Positions 1 to 12,525 of a stretch of DNA of 64,000 nucleotides are shown one piece after another. The first letter of the stretch is position 1, and the number at the start of each line of letters is the position of its first letter. The notes beneath the pieces are model-generated. The model did no database searches and was not told the origin of the DNA. It saw nothing but the letters and a program-made list of their open reading frames with translations. Position numbers and translations under genes: made by a program. Source of the DNA: Alopecurus myosuroides. Taxonomy: Eukaryota; Streptophyta; Magnoliopsida; Poales; Poaceae. The DNA is taken from assembly GCA_028641055.1 (NCBI GenBank), contig CM054060.1, positions 161,732,696 to 161,796,695 of the forward strand. The letters are read 5' to 3'.

Positions 1-250
1 AGCAATACCGCACCACCAAAGCCTTGAGCTCGAGATTGTACTCTCGACTTGAGCAATCATCATTGTAACCGATCTATTCGATAATACAGATCGACAGAGG
101 CAGGAGTAAGGGTTTTACCTCTACGAGGCCCCCGAACCTAGGTAAATCGTGCCCCCTGTCTAGCCGATGATCGTCACCAGCGCTCATGAGTTCTCCTATT
201 CGAAACCTTATGGGTTCACCTGAGAGATTTGCCGAGTTACAGATTCGACA
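1..250 (+). repeat. 5' LTR, copy 1 (3' half only)
   Basis: Matches the last 250 bases of the LTR at 12032-12525 and ends in the same GATTCGACA. About 244 bases, including the U3 TATA region, lie to the left of the window. Confidence 0.95.
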
Positions 251-251
251 A

Positions 252-270
252 TTGGCGCCGTCTGTGGGAA
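252..270 (+). other. Primer binding site, Gypsy copy 1
   Basis: TTGGCGCCGTCTGTGGGAA begins two bases after the LTR terminal CA. The same 19-mer occurs in the same place in Gypsy copy 2 (32123-32141, minus). I have not assigned the primer tRNA. Confidence 0.85.
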
Positions 271-435
271 CGGCGGGCGCTGGATCTCCGTCATCTTCGG
301 CTTCATCATCCAACTCACGTTGGAAACCTTCGACTTCGGCTCCGACCAATCCTATTCGGATCGGATCTGTCGTGGTCACCCCTCACTCGCCGGAATCACG
401 CCCGATATTCAGCGATCTGGAGAAGAGCGTCACCT

Positions 436-3345
436 TGACGTTCGGAAGCTTGAAGTTCTACACCAACAAGGACGGGATCCTCCACTTCCCTGAAGAATCA
501 GGATCTGAGTCAGAAGCCATCGACTCGCGCCCTCATCTGGAGAAAAGTGGCGAGTCCATCCGCTTCAACACCAACGACTACCATACCCTCTCGACAGAGG
601 AACCTTCCCAAATCCAGAAAGCTTTCTGAGCTACGCCTAGGACGCACGAGCCACGACTGGCTCAGGTCTGCATGGCAGGATCGGAACAACCCCCAGAAAC
701 AGAACAAAGCGCTGCAGAGCGCGCTGAGATCGGTGTCTCGCGGGACGCTTGGGACCGAGCCAAAGAAGCCTTGCGAACAAGCAAGCCGCCTGTGGCTGGA
801 GCGCCACACGAAGATATGGTCGCCTACCACTATCATCTAGTGAGAGCGGCCACATCTATCAAAGAAGCTCGGTAAGACCTGGCCCATCGGAAAAGATTGG
901 CGGATGAATCGAGTCAACGCCGAGCCGAGCTATCCCTAACACCTTCGGTCGGAACTCGACCCACAAGGAAGGGATACGCATCAAGAACAACATCCATGGA
1001 CGTCGAGTCCCTGGGTGGGATCAGCAGGTCACTCGGACCTTCCCTTATGCGGGTTGACGAGGACGGAAACGTCTACCCGCAAACTCCTTCTGCCGCAGTC
1101 CTGGCCGCAGCACCCTACATGTAGATGAACCAGCCAGGGGAGAACGACCCTCGAGCGGAGCAGTACAAACAGGTTCGGAAAGGATTGGGCATGGCGGCCT
1201 CAAGGCTCGCCTCCTACGACCGCAGGAAAGCGGCCGAACAGCAAGAGAAGGAAAAAGAAAAAGAGGCATCGCGCAAGCATAGAAGCACTTCGCCTAGGAG
1301 AGACAAATCACCTCGCCGCGGTCGAGGAAAAGAAGCTCGGCGACGCGGTGATAGTCGAAGCAGCAGCGAAGGCAGCCCGAGAAATAAAATCTCGCGACGT
1401 CATAGCAGCCGCTCACGGAAGCACAGCAAAGAGCCTCAGATATCGCGCAAAATAAGGTGGACAAGGCAAGGGCTGCAAGGAACCGCGTGCGCTCCTCGTC
1501 CAGTTCTTCGTACGACGAGATATGCGGCGCGCTGTGTTTCGCCCGCAGCATCCGCGAGGCACCCCTACCCAGGAGATTCAAGCTCAGCACAGAAGTAACG
1601 AAATATGACGGTTCACTCAAACCTTCGTCGAGGCTAAACGACTACCTCACGGCAGTAAAATGCCAACGTGGGAACAAGAACACGGCTATGCAGTACCTCA
1701 ATCTACACTTGGTTGGCGCGGCACGTAGCTGGCTGGAAGCGAGGCCAAAATCCTTTTACGCATCGTGGGACGACCTGCACTACGACTTCTGCAAGAACTT
1801 CTAGGCCACCTACAAGAGACCAGCAACAATTGAAAAACTGCGGACCTGCAAACAGAAGAGTGGCGAGTCCACCCGCGAGTACATTCAGCGATGGACCACG
1901 CCCAGGAACACCGCAGGAAATATCTCAGAGGAAGTAGCGGTTGAGGCCTTCGCAAAAGGCGCCCGACGAATTGCTTTCAGAGAAGAGCTGAGCCGAGCCG
2001 CACTCAAAACTATTGGGGAACTGATGATCATAGCCGACAAATGGGCTAATGGAGAAGACGCGGTGCGCAACGAGAGAATATCATCGCCCGCGCCTGAGGA
2101 CAACCGCCATGGTCAAAAGGAAAGGAGGAAATACTATGATCACGACGATCGAGAAGAGATGGCAGCGGCGGAATTCACGCGAAACCGCGATAATGGACGC
2201 CGTGGAAGTCGCGAGTGGAAACCAAAAGCTGAAGACAAAAGTCCCGAGGAGGAACTTAACGCGTACTGCTCGCTACATCTATTTACAGATAAGCGCACGG
2301 GCAGAACTAAGGCGACACACCTCCTCAAGGATTGCCGAAAGTTCATCGACATCCACGAGGCCTTCTCAAAGAAAAGTAGATCAGCGGCTAGTCAAAATTA
2401 CCCGCCACTTCCAGGAGGAGAACACCAAGGATTCCAGCCGCCACAACCCCTACCTCCACCAGGAAATCCAAACATGGCGCTAGCCGCACTACCTGCGCCA
2501 CCTGCACCAAACGCCGGAGCTAACGCGTACCCGAACCCGGCTGGATAGTTAGGGATGATACAAAAAGTCTGCCCATCCCGCAGAGCTCAGAAGACAAACA
2601 CGCGGCAACTGTGCATGGCTGTGCAAACCCCGCCAACAAGGCCCGAGTACCTGAAGATGGCGGACGAATCGATCACCTTCTCGATGGAAGACCATCCACC
2701 ACGAGTCTATCGACCAGGACACGCCGCCTTGGTAATCCAAGCGCATATTGGTAATTACGAACTGGCTCGCGTATTTATGGACGGAGGCAACAACATCAAC
2801 ATTATCTACGCGGATACGCTCCGCCGAATGAACAGGAACCTGGATGGACTTGCGGAATCCGAAACATCCTTCCACGGGATAGTTCCAGGAAAGGCGATCT
2901 GCCCACTCGGAACAATCAACCTAGAGGTTGTGTTGGGCAATCAACGCAATTACAGAAGAGAATTCCTCGACTTTGAAGTAGTCGACTGGCCCTCACAGTA
3001 CCACACCATTCTTGGTCGAACAGCGTTCGCCAGATTCATGGCAGTACCACATTACGCGTACCTGAAGCTCAAGCTACCAGGGGAATATGGTGTAATCACC
3101 ATCGACGGAGATTTCCAGAAGTCCAACAAGTGCGACATCGAGTTCAACGAGATCGCAAAATCTTTCGGGATGCAAGAAGAACTGGAGGAGATAGCAAAGG
3201 CCACGGACCACTCCGTGATGCCCCTCACAAAGAAAAAGCGCCAGAAATGGAATTCAGCGCCAACAACAACACTCAAAAACATCAGGCACACCCGACAGAC
3301 TCTGCGAAGACGGCGATGGTTTCAACTACCCTCTCGCCAGCATAG
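436..3345 (+). pseudogene. gag-protease region, Gypsy copy 1 (decayed)
   Basis: The frame encodes the Gag and aspartic protease part of the polyprotein. Recognisable parts are an N-terminal segment (about 436-875), a short basic Ser/Arg-rich stretch (about 1260-1440), the retrotransposon Gag domain (about 1560-2070, with YLNLHLVGAARSWLE), a Pro-rich linker (2400-2540), and a protease with the D-G-G motif in RVFMDGG (about 2770-2790). Against copy 2 the frame is broken by stops ending at 629, 875, 1124, 1804 and 2548, by frame changes in the Ser/Arg region, and by a one-base shift near 3235. The final TAG (3343-3345, after TTLSPA) is shared with copy 2 and may be a family feature rather than decay. 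The Ser/Arg stretch is shorter than in copy 2. Confidence 0.9.
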
Positions 3346-6300
3346 GAAAGCGCGCTCGTCGAACTCCTCCGTGAGTACTGGGAAACTTTCGCCTGGTAGC
3401 CCTCAGATATGCCAGGAATACCTAGGGAGTTCGCCGAGCACTCACTCGAAGTATTTAAAGATGTAAAACCCATCAAGCAGACCACTCGACGGTTCTCAGA
3501 ACCCAAGCAGAAAGCGCTTGGATAAGAAGTAAACAGATTGCTAGCAGCAAAATTCATCAGAGAGATCAAGATATCCACTTGGTTAGCAAACCCAGTGCTG
3601 GTCCCAAAGAAGAACACCAACATCCTTCGAGTGTGCATCGACTACACGTCGTTGAATAAGCACTGCCCCAAGGATAACTTTCCCCTCCCGCAAATCGACC
3701 AGATCGTGGACTCCACCGCGGGCTGTCAACGCCTCTCCTTCCTGGACGCCTACTCGGGATATAATCAGATCCGGATGAAGCAGTAAGACGAGGAAAAGAC
3801 ATCATTCATCACACCCCACGGTGCGTACTGCTACACGACAATGCCCTTCGGGCTAAAAAACGTAGGCGCAACATATCAGCGCTGCATGCAAAAATGCCTC
3901 GCCAAGCTCATTGACAAGAACGTACAAGTGTACGTTGACGACATCGTCATCAAGACTCGAGTAGAGGATACACTCCTCGAGGACATTAGAGAAACATTTG
4001 ACGCTCTAAACGCATACAAGATTAAGCTCAACCCGACAAAATGCGTCTTCGGCGTCCCAGCAGGAAAACTTATCGGGTACTTGGTATCCGCCAGAGGCAT
4101 CGAAGCCAACCCAGAGAAGATACAAGCAATCTTGACAACGAAGGATCCAACCAATCTACGCGGAGTCCAACAGCTCCCAGGGCGACTAGCCGCCTTGAGC
4201 AGATTTATCGCACGATTGGGTGAGCAGGCGTTACCCTTCTATAAACTGCTGAAGAAGACGAACAAGTTTGAATGGACACCGGAAGCTAAGCAGGCATTCG
4301 CAGACCTGAAGCGATCCTTGCAGAGCAGGCGCATTCTGGCAATACCACAAGAGAGGGAGCCACTATACCTATACCTAGCCGCAACAAACCAGGTCATCAG
4401 CACGGCCATCGTGGTCGAACGACCTGAGGAGGGCAAGGCATATGGAGTTCAAAGACCAATCTACTACATCAGCGAGGTGCTATCGCCCTGCAAACAACGA
4501 TATCCTCACTACCAGAAGCTCGCATATGGAGTTGTTCTCACAGCTCGAAAACTCAAGCACTACTTCCAGGAACATACCATAACAGTGGTTAATGATGCAT
4601 CACTCGGTACAATAATGAACAACCCAATGTCATCTGGAAGAATAGCGAAGTGGAGCATCGAGTTGGGCGCTTGGGACATCATCTATGCAGGGCGCAATTC
4701 CGTGAAATCCCAGGTACTCGTGGAATTCCTGAGCGAGTGGACAGAACTACAAACACCCGGGCCGCCGGAATACACGAGTAACTGGATCATGTACTTTGAC
4801 GGATCCAAGAGAAACGAAGGAGCAGGAGCTGGGATCGTCCTCATATCACCCAGAGGTGACAAGCTGCAATACGTTCTACGATTGGATTTCCCACCCGACG
4901 ATCCAACATCAAACAACGACGCAGAATATGAGGCCCTGTTGCATGTGATGAAGATGGCAATTGCGTGCGGAGCCACCCGACTAATGATCTGCGGCGATTC
5001 CAATCTCATCGTGCAATAGACAATGAAAGAGTGCGACACTATCGCTGAGAACATGGTAGCCTATCGTGACATGTACAACTTACTCGAAGGAAGTTTCAAA
5101 GGGTGGGAGCTGAAGCACATTGCAAGATCTAGCAACGAAGAAGCAGACAGGTTGGCAAAAATGGGTTCCACAAATACACCCATACCGCCAGGGATATATT
5201 TCGAGCGGATGATTAGGCGATCGGTGAAAGTCAAGAAAACTGCAGGAACACCCGCGGCATTGGAAACAGAGGTCAGCCCGCAAATTGCTATTATCGAGCT
5301 CATCCATAATATTTCGCGACAAGTTTTTCTGGTCGAGCCAGTCTGGACGCAGAAATACCTCGACTACTTGTCCACCAAACAGCTCCCAGCAGACCCTCAC
5401 GAGGCTCGACAGATAATCAGACACAGCAAATCCTTTCGGGTGCTCAACGACGAGCTATACAAACAGAGCATCTCAGGCATACTGCAACGATGCATAGCAC
5501 CCGAAGATGGCAAGGAATTACTGCAAGACATCCACCAAGGAGACTGTGGACATCATGCTAGCTGGAAAGCAATCATGGGAAAAGCCTTCCGAGCAGGATT
5601 TTACTGGCTTACAGCAGCCAGAGATGCAAAGGAACTGGTCGACAGGTGCAACGCTTGCCAGCGATTCGCACCAAAACCACACGCACCCGCTACGGAATTG
5701 CATATGATACCTATCGCCTGGCCCTTTGCACAATTGGGGCTAGACATGGTCGGACCATTACGCAAGTCCACAACAGGTGGATATACACACTTGCTGGTCG
5801 CAGTCGATAAATTTACCAAATGGATCGAAGCCATGCCAGTAACCTCAGCCAGCGCCCAATGCGCTGTCAAATTCCTCAATTCTATCATATGCAGATTTGG
5901 AGTACCACACGACATCATTACTGACAATGGTAGCAACTTCACGGCAAAGGAAACACAACAGTTCTGCGAAGAAAAGGGCATCACCTTCAAATTTGCTTTA
6001 GTTGTCCATCCGCAAACCAACGGCCAAATCGAAAGATCCAACGGATTAGTTTCGGCTGGCATCAAGAAACGTCTACTCGATCGCCTACACCCGGCAGCGG
6101 GACATTGGGCAGAAGAGCTACCCTCCGTGCTATGGAGCCTCCGCACAACTCCAAATCGATCCACAAACTACACACCATTTTTCATGGTATACGGGGCCGA
6201 AGCAGTCCTTCCCGAGGACATCAGGTTCAGCGCCCCACGGGTTGTTGCTTACAGCGAAGAAAGCTCCAACAGGGCATTCGCGGATGATATGGACGCACTC

Positions 6301-6579
6301 GACAAAATGCGCGACATTGCACTCGCAAGATCCGCAGTATACCAGCAGTCGCTGCGAAACTATCACAGTCGCCGCATACGGCACAGAGCCTTCGCAGTAG
6401 GAGATCTGGTGCTACGGCTCAAGCAGAAGGAAGGACACAAGCTCGAGCCACCATGGGAAGGACCCTTCATAATACACGAAGTTATCCCAGGTGGCGCCTA
6501 TCGACTAAAGAATCCGACGACTGGAGGCATCTATTCCAACCCTTGGAATGTTGCACAACTCCGCAAATTTTATCCCTAG
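3346..6579 (+). pseudogene. pol (RT-RNaseH-aRNaseH-integrase), Gypsy copy 1
   Basis: This is the enzymatic polyprotein that copies element RNA and integrates the DNA. RT spans about 3470-4260, with LDAYSGYNQI, MPFGLKNVGATYQ and the catalytic YVDD at 3931-3942. RNase H follows at about 4330-4720 (YISEVLSPCKQRYPHYQKLA). A second RNase H of archaeal type lies at about 4780-5180 (YFDGSKRNEG, NNDAEYEALL, GDSNLIVQ). Integrase has an HHCC zinc finger (about 5530-5660, with CNACQRF) and a DDE core (LGLDMVG, ITDNGSNF, HPQTNGQIERSNG). The C terminus ends GVYSNPWN-like at 6579. In-frame stops at 3397-3399, 3523-3525, 3784-3786 and 5017-5019 make it non-functional. Two of these are simple CAG to TAG changes relative to copy 2. 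From 5023 to 6579 the frame is open for 518 codons. Confidence 0.95.
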
Positions 6580-6857
6580 ATTCATTTTTACTCATCATAA
6601 TAAGGCTATATTAGCCATCTTGTAGCTCGAAAGAAAAACACATGACTTCTCAGTCATTGCAATAAAATACATGGTTTCTCAACCATAGATACTGGAGTTC
6701 TGCATCCTTACATGCTAAAAGCAACAGGTATACACCCCACAAACACACGGGGGCTACACCTAACACAACATCACAGGAAGAATTTTGTATACAAGGTAAA
6801 CACCTTACAACAGTTTTTTACAACTACACAGCGCAACAGGATCCATACATCCTACAA

Positions 6858-7664
6858 TCACACATGGCGATGAGCATTCTCAGCCGCCAAAACCCGATCT
6901 ACCTCAGCAGAGGTCAATCGAATGATTTCCTCCGCCGCAGGTCGAACAACTCCATAATAAGGAGAAACGTCGACGATTGGACCATCAGGAAGTCTAGCTA
7001 CAGAGTTAAAATTCACCTCAGGATGCCACAACCGGACGAAAGAGAGGGCCACTACCAAGCCGCAAATCATCTGATTGCGAACACACTCGCGAATTTCTCC
7101 TTCTCGCCCGAACACCCTTAGAAGATGGCTCCAATCCTCAGGACCCCTCTCCAACGGATAGAAAGCAGCGTTCCTTGCAATCAAAACCTTGTGAAAGGAA
7201 CTCACGATTATCTTCGCCTGGATGACCCGGAACTTCAAGGTAGCAAGCACAAAGCCTCGACTACGATCGGACCAAAAGTTACTCGCATGGGGCTTTGAGC
7301 TGCCAGCTTCCTAAAGGATGTGGTTCTCCACCCACTGTTTCTCACTCCTATCATCCGGCTGAACAACTGAAAAACAAAGGTATATGATCAAAGAAAGATA
7401 TAGGACAAAGAAGACTAGGGGGCTGAACTACTTACAGAGCAAATCCTTGGCAACAGACGCCAATTCATCCATCACAAACTGCTCGCGTTCAATCGCCAGC
7501 TTTTGTTTGGACTTGGCTAGAGCCCTACCCCACGCAATGCTTTTAGCTTGCGTTCACCATCCGCAACACGATCACGGAGGCCTGCAAAGGTCCCAACAAC
7601 GGCAACAAGAGGATTTGCTGGGGTAACAAGTCCACCTGAAGACTCCGCAGCAACCCCGGCTACC
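6858..7664 (-). pseudogene. Downstream antisense exons, Gypsy copy 1
   Basis: Two exons are inferred by comparison with copy 2 (24609-25411, +). The first runs from about 7664 down to about 7437 (GTFAGLRDRVADGERKLKAL) and ends at a GTAAGT donor. The second starts after a pyrimidine-rich CAG near 7370 and ends at the stop at 6858. The 7250-6858 part is open for 130 residues (FYPLERGPEDW, EIIRLTSAEVDRVL). The first exon carries stops and frame changes. I do not recognise a domain. It may be the 3' end of the antisense gene or a second gene. Confidence 0.6.
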
Positions 7665-7882
7665 TGGAAGAATACATGGAAATTGAAGGAATAAGATGCC
7701 CCATTCGAGATATAACAATCACCTATTCGACAGGTGCTCGGGGGCTACTCCCATCGGGAGGAAACACACAACAAATCAGTCACAACAGCATATCAGAAAG
7801 ACATCTCGATTAAACGATGAAAATACGGGAATGCATCCCAAGGTTCATTACAATCGAAAGAGCGAAATACAAAGAAAATATA

Positions 7883-10854
7883 CTAAGGAGCTGCAGTTGT
7901 GCTTCCGCTCGCGACGGTGCCTCCCCTAGCACGGGCGAACAACTCGGATAACTTCTGCGCAAGGACTCCGGCTGGCTCGCCAAAGCGACGAAGCCCTACC
8001 TTTTTGCCCGTAGAAGGATTGACGGGAAGGTCCGAGTACGCCTCTTCCAAACCGGTGACTCCATGCGCCAGCGCGAACTGGATGGCGGTCTTCGCTCCAG
8101 ACTCGGACTGCACAACCGCGTAGGTGCCAAGGAGATTGCTCTCCGAGAAAATCTTCAAAAGATCACCCAGCGCAGGAGGAGACACGGCGTCGACTAGAAG
8201 GCGACCGTGAAGCTGCGTCAGCACTCGAATGGCATCGCCAATCAGGGTGCAAATCTCTTAGGCGTGCCTCCTGAGCTGGGCGCAGGAATCGGTCACCGCA
8301 TCCACCCGTTGGACCCCAGGAAGCTCTAGTGGGACGCCCAGAAGACCTGCAAAGGAAAATATGAAAATCCAAGGGCCTATCAGACAACCAGAAGACGACA
8401 ATAGACCAAAAGCAACTTACCCGCAAATTGTTCGGCCAGAGGACGAAGGAAGTCGACAAGGTCGGAGTCCTCCTTGGTGCCAGCCTCCTCAAGATTCTTC
8501 AGAGCATCCTGGGCGGCCGCAAGCTTTCCTTCGAGGTCAGCCGACAGCATGCGGGAGGACTCAAGTTCCTGTCGAGTAGCTGCCAACTGAGCCTCTTGAG
8601 AAATCGCCCGAGTGGAGGCATCCACCTTCTCGGCCTTCATAAACTCAACTTGAGCTACGCAGCAATGGTTATCAGAAACGAAGAAACTAGAAGAAATAAA
8701 GAGATAAAAATGAGGGAAGGCAATAGACTTACTTCGAAGGAGCTCATTTTCGCTGGCGAGTCGATCACGATCCGACCGAAGGGTCCCGCATTCCGCTTCG
8801 GCAAGAACGACACGGCGACCAACGGCCGCAAGGGAGTCGATGATGGACTGCAAAGAACATGAAGATAGTAGAATCAGAAAAGAGAAATTTGATCCTATAC
8901 ACGATTGAAAACATTCGAGTATAGCCTCGGGGGCTACTCCCATCGGGAGCACTGTTACGCACCCGATAAAGCAAGAAGAAAGGACAAGGTCTACGTCTTT
9001 GAGCCTGTAGCCAATCGCATACGATTAACTACAGCCTCGGGTTCTACTCCCATCGGGAGCACTACCGTGCACCCGATAAAAAACAGATCCAAGCTGAAAG
9101 AGAACTGAAGAAGCAAGCAGCAAAGTTTACCTGGCCTTGGACGAAGGAAAGGGGATCCGCTGAGCTACCCGACACCTCCTTCGGAGTCGAGGCCCCAGCA
9201 GCAAAACTAGGAATTCTGTATTCCGTAGTCGCCGCAGTGGGGGCTACACTCGGCGAATTCTGCACGGTGTCGGCGGTAGGGGTCCTACTCGCGGTTTCAA
9301 CCTTCTTCCTCTTTTCGAGAGGAAGGGAAGAGACGAATCTACGAGGGCTGATAGCTTGCAGACTACAATGAAGACAGTATGTCAAAAGACGCGAAAGGAA
9401 AATGTTCGACTAAGAACAAGAAGAGAAACTTACTCGTCGTCATCTTCGTCATCCAACATATCCGCATTCCAGGCGGTCTGGATATTTGGAAATGAGAGAG
9501 AAGGAGCGCGCGTGCGTAGCGGGGTCACGATGAGGGGTCCCTTCCCGGGCGATTCCTTATCCAAAGAGTTATCCTTGGAAGTGGCCTCATCATTCTCCAC
9601 TCGACGGCGTTTCCGATGAAGAAGATCACTGTCCTACTCCTCCGCGCCATCTGAGGAGTCGTGCTCGGAACTTGACGAGGCGTTAGCAACGCTAGTGTCG
9701 GCAGGGCCGTCCAAGTTACTCGCCGACAAATCCGAAGCCTCCTCCCCAGACATTGGCGGGTAGCAGGTGGCCACGGCTAGGCTCTACAAAAGAAGACAAA
9801 AGAAAAGGGAGATAAAATCTCAGTCGACCAAATTTGAAAACAAGAAAAGAAATGAAGTCAAAGGACGACACAAACTTACTTCGGGTGGTGGAGGCCTTGA
9901 GGTCTCGAAAGCTGCGACCGTGCAGTCGGGGAAGGTTTCGCCCACCTTCAAGCTAGTAATGGCCGCGATCTTCTTCTCGAACTCGACGTTCGAGAGCTCT
10001 TCGCGGCTCACGCGACTGGGATCTTCAACACCCCGATACTCCCACATTGCAGAAGGCCTGTCCTTCAGGGGCTTAATCATGCGCTTGAGGAAGATGCTCG
10101 CTAGGTGCAGCCCGTTCAGCACAACTCCAGCAGCTTGATCCCGAAGGGCGGCCACCTTGGCGAGTAGCGGCGTAACAACTTGGTTCTCTTCAGTCGACAG
10201 TTTATGCGCCCAGGACTTCCGCCTCTTCAGGACAGCGAATGGGTGGAATTCCTGAATTCCACCCGAGCTGTTGTCGGTGACGTAAAACCACTTCTTTCTC
10301 CGCCCTTGAGCGGAGTCGATGAAGTGCATCCCGAAGTAGATGGTGTCCGATTTCGCCTGGATACCGAAACCGCCGGTGCGCAGCGTCTCGCCAGGCTCGT
10401 TCTCTGCTCGCGATTTCTCGCGGAAGACTCGAACCTTGAAGAGGGCCTTCCAGAGGACCCAATGTGGGCGAATTCCCAAGAAGCACTCGCAGAACGCAAT
10501 GAAGCACGATATGTGCTGCACTGCATTCGGAGGCAGATCGTGGAGCTGTATGCCGTAAACATACAACAACGCCACGAGAAAGGGGTGAAGAGGAAAGGAA
10601 AGCCCGCGCGATACATGGTCCGCGAAAACCACGCGTTTGTTCGCACGGGGATTAGGTACCTCCTCCTTCTTGCCGAGGCGCACCCGCTTGTCGGCTTCCG
10701 GAGGCAGCAACCCCTCCCTCTGCATCTCCCTAACGCTCTTCATCGTGGTATTGGGCGAGCGCCAGTCGCACGAGCACGGTGCAGGTGGCGCAGGAACTTC
10801 CTCTGGCGCCTTCGATGAAGAAACGGCGGCGCCGCGTTTCTTGCCTCCCTCCAT
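7883..10854 (-). pseudogene. Antisense six-exon gene of Gypsy copy 1 (putative gypsy-type transposase domain)
   Basis: Exons on the minus strand, read from GT-AG sites conserved with copy 2: 10854-9880, 9776-9434, about 9357-9131, 8847-8733, 8654-8421 and 8347-7883. Exon 1 begins MEGGKKRG. It contains GLLPPEADKRVRLGKKEEVP, a hydrophobic stretch (HPFLVALLYVYGIQLHDLPP) and FCECFLGIRPHWVLWKALF. This resembles the plant 'putative gypsy type transposon' domain (PF04195, from memory). Exons 4-5 encode a probable coiled coil. Exon 2 has a TAG near 9633 and exon 6 a TAA near 8259, so this copy is broken. A TATA box lies about 110 bases upstream of the start. The role is unknown. Antisense genes of this kind are reported in Tat-lineage elements such as Grande and RIRE2. 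Confidence 0.75.
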
Positions 10855-10960
10855 TGGCACTAGTGCGAGCTCGAGGAGAGGGGAGGTGGAGAGCAAGGAA
10901 GACGAAGAACGAAGAAGACGAAGGCAGGGGAAATTTTCACCGTTTCACCCAAGGCATGCA

Positions 10961-10966
10961 TTTATA
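10961..10966 (-). promoter_or_regulatory. TATA box of antisense gene, Gypsy copy 1
   Basis: TATAAA on the minus strand, about 110 bases upstream of the antisense ATG at 10854. Copy 2 has TATAAATA at the equivalent place, 21318-21325. Confidence 0.6.
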
Positions 10967-11264
10967 CACAGAGCTAGTCGATCTTGACCGCTCACTGAGC
11001 CACGTGGCATCCATCGCGGCCGCCGCGTGCGAAGGCGAAACGAAAGAGCGGCGGATGCTGTTTCGTGCCACGATCCTAACAGTGGATCGTGCGCATTTAC
11101 TGCGCGCATTTCGCGTAAAAACCGGGAACGACGCCTCGTTTCCGGTCAAAAAGCTGACAAAGTGGGCCAACACTTATGCTCTCGTTCCGTCACGTCCCAT
11201 CGGGAGGATAAAAGTGCGCCATGACGTCATAGCGTGCATCATCAAGCTGGAGAATATTTCGAAT

Positions 11265-11430
11265 GAAAAGTCCAAACACGAAAATAACTTCGTCTGGACA
11301 AATTACGGCGTGAAATCTCTTTCACAGGAAAAAAGACCCTAAACACAAAAACTCTTTCGTATGGGCATAAAACTCCAAACACGAAAACTCTTTCGTATGG
11401 ACAAAGATAGCTTGGTTTTCATATCTAGGA
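11265..11430. repeat. Short degenerate tandem repeats upstream of antisense promoter, copy 1
   Basis: Recurring units contain AACACGAAAA, CTCTTTCGTATG and GGACAAA, for example around 11272, 11340 and 11385. Copy 2 has the longer equivalent at 20822-21045. Confidence 0.65.
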
Positions 11431-12014
11431 AACCACAAACTCAAAACTACGCGAGTAGGCAGATCCTGCCACTCATTCGCGCGATGTTTACACATCATAG
11501 ACCTGGATTGTTCAGCCGACTAGGTACATCCGGACGCCATATTCTTTCGAATATGAAGGTAAGACCCAAAAGATCTCTCTTGAGGGCCTGGAATCGCACT
11601 CAAGCTGCGTCCTATGGTACAATTCCGTGTCAACAAACACGAAGAAAAATCCTAGCGGACGCGCCGGGTACCCCCATAGGTTAAGTTCGACTCGGTAAGA
11701 CCTCCGCGGCTCAGTCGCAATTATCACCTCATCGGGTTCGAGTCGGAGGTCTCGAATCTGTGTAGGCCAGAACTGTTTTTGCCCTAGTTGCAATTAATTG
11801 GCCCTGATCTTTCGGGAGAGCCAAGTTGTTGCGCCACATCCTTCTGCGATAAACAACCATAAAAACATGCACTTTCATTACTCGATACTCGGGTATAAAA
11901 GCTCATCACAGAGGGTACACACCCTCCAAACAGGAAACGACCATAGTGGTTATCCGAAAGAAAGCGGGATGAAAAATCTGACCGTCTACTCGACTGGAAA
12001 AATCCCAATCGAGC

Positions 12015-12031
12015 AAACGCTCGGGGGCTAC
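12015..12031 (+). other. Polypurine tract, Gypsy copy 1
   Basis: AAACGCTCGGGGGCTAC lies directly before the 3' LTR. The identical sequence is found in copy 2 at 20166-20182 on the minus strand. Confidence 0.85.
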
Positions 12032-12525
12032 TGACGAAGGGATGGATCTTGGACCCTGCGGGTAAGGACACCCCGTCTCAAGCCCAAGGTTAAGACCCAA
12101 GAAGGGAAGCCCTTGAAGTGTTCTGGAAGGCCCACTTGAAGCCCACCCGCAACGCTCTTGCGGGCTAAGTTAGGAAACTTGTAACCGACATAGGGTCAGA
12201 GTTCAAGTCCTCTCCGGGTAGGGTTTGAGACCTGGCCACCTATATAAGGCCAGGAGAACCAACGGAAGAGGACCAAGCAATACCGCACCACCAAAGCCTT
12301 GAGCTCGAGATTGTACTCTCGACTTGAGCAATCATCATTGTAACCGATCTATTCGATAATACAGATCGACAGAGGCAGGAGTAAGGGTTTTACGTCTACG
12401 AGGGCCCCGAATCTGGGTAACTCGTGCCCCCTGTCTAGCCGACGATCGTCACCAGCGCTCATGAGTTCTCCTATTCGAAACCCTATGGGTTCACGTGAGG
12501 GATTTGCCGAGTTACAGATTCGACA
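12032..12525 (+). repeat. 3' LTR, Gypsy copy 1 (494 bp)
   Basis: Begins TGACGAAGGG and ends GATTCGACA (TG...CA). Its last 250 bases match positions 1-250. It is homologous to the 491-bp LTRs of copy 2. Confidence 0.95.
12241..12248 (+). promoter_or_regulatory. LTR TATA box, Gypsy copy 1
   Basis: TATATAAG in the middle of the LTR, at the expected U3 end. It is matched in copy 2 (minus strand, about 32419-32427). Confidence 0.6.

Larger units (their letters stand above)
6580..12031 (+). other. 3' region of Gypsy copy 1 (between integrase and 3' LTR)
   Basis: About 5.4 kb with no sense-strand gene. On the opposite strand it holds two terminal exons (6858-7664), a six-exon antisense gene (7883-10854) and its promoter. 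It also holds PPT-like hairpin motifs (7737, 8926, 9036), a short-repeat block (11265-11430) and the polypurine tract at its end. Confidence 0.85.
1..12525 (+). mobile_element. Ty3/Gypsy LTR retrotransposon, Tat-type (copy 1, 5' truncated by window)
   Basis: Order on the + strand: partial 5' LTR, primer binding site, gag, protease, RT, RNase H, a second archaeal-type RNase H, integrase, a long 3' region with an antisense gene, polypurine tract and 3' LTR. The dual RNase H and the antisense gene between integrase and 3' LTR place it in the Tat lineage of plant Gypsy elements (family knowledge). The 5' LTR segment 1-250 aligns with 12276-12525 with about nine differences by eye, so this is not a very recent insertion. 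The coding region has at least nine in-frame stops and one or more frameshifts, so the copy is dead. The 3' flank (GATGG at 12526) is LINE sequence. The 5' flank and its TSD lie outside the window. I do not assign a named repeat family. Confidence 0.95.

Noticed and set aside
12495..12525. Apparent start of a 339-codon gene at 12495
   Set aside because: The first ten codons are LTR sequence. The real LINE frame was cut by the Gypsy insertion at 12525/12526.
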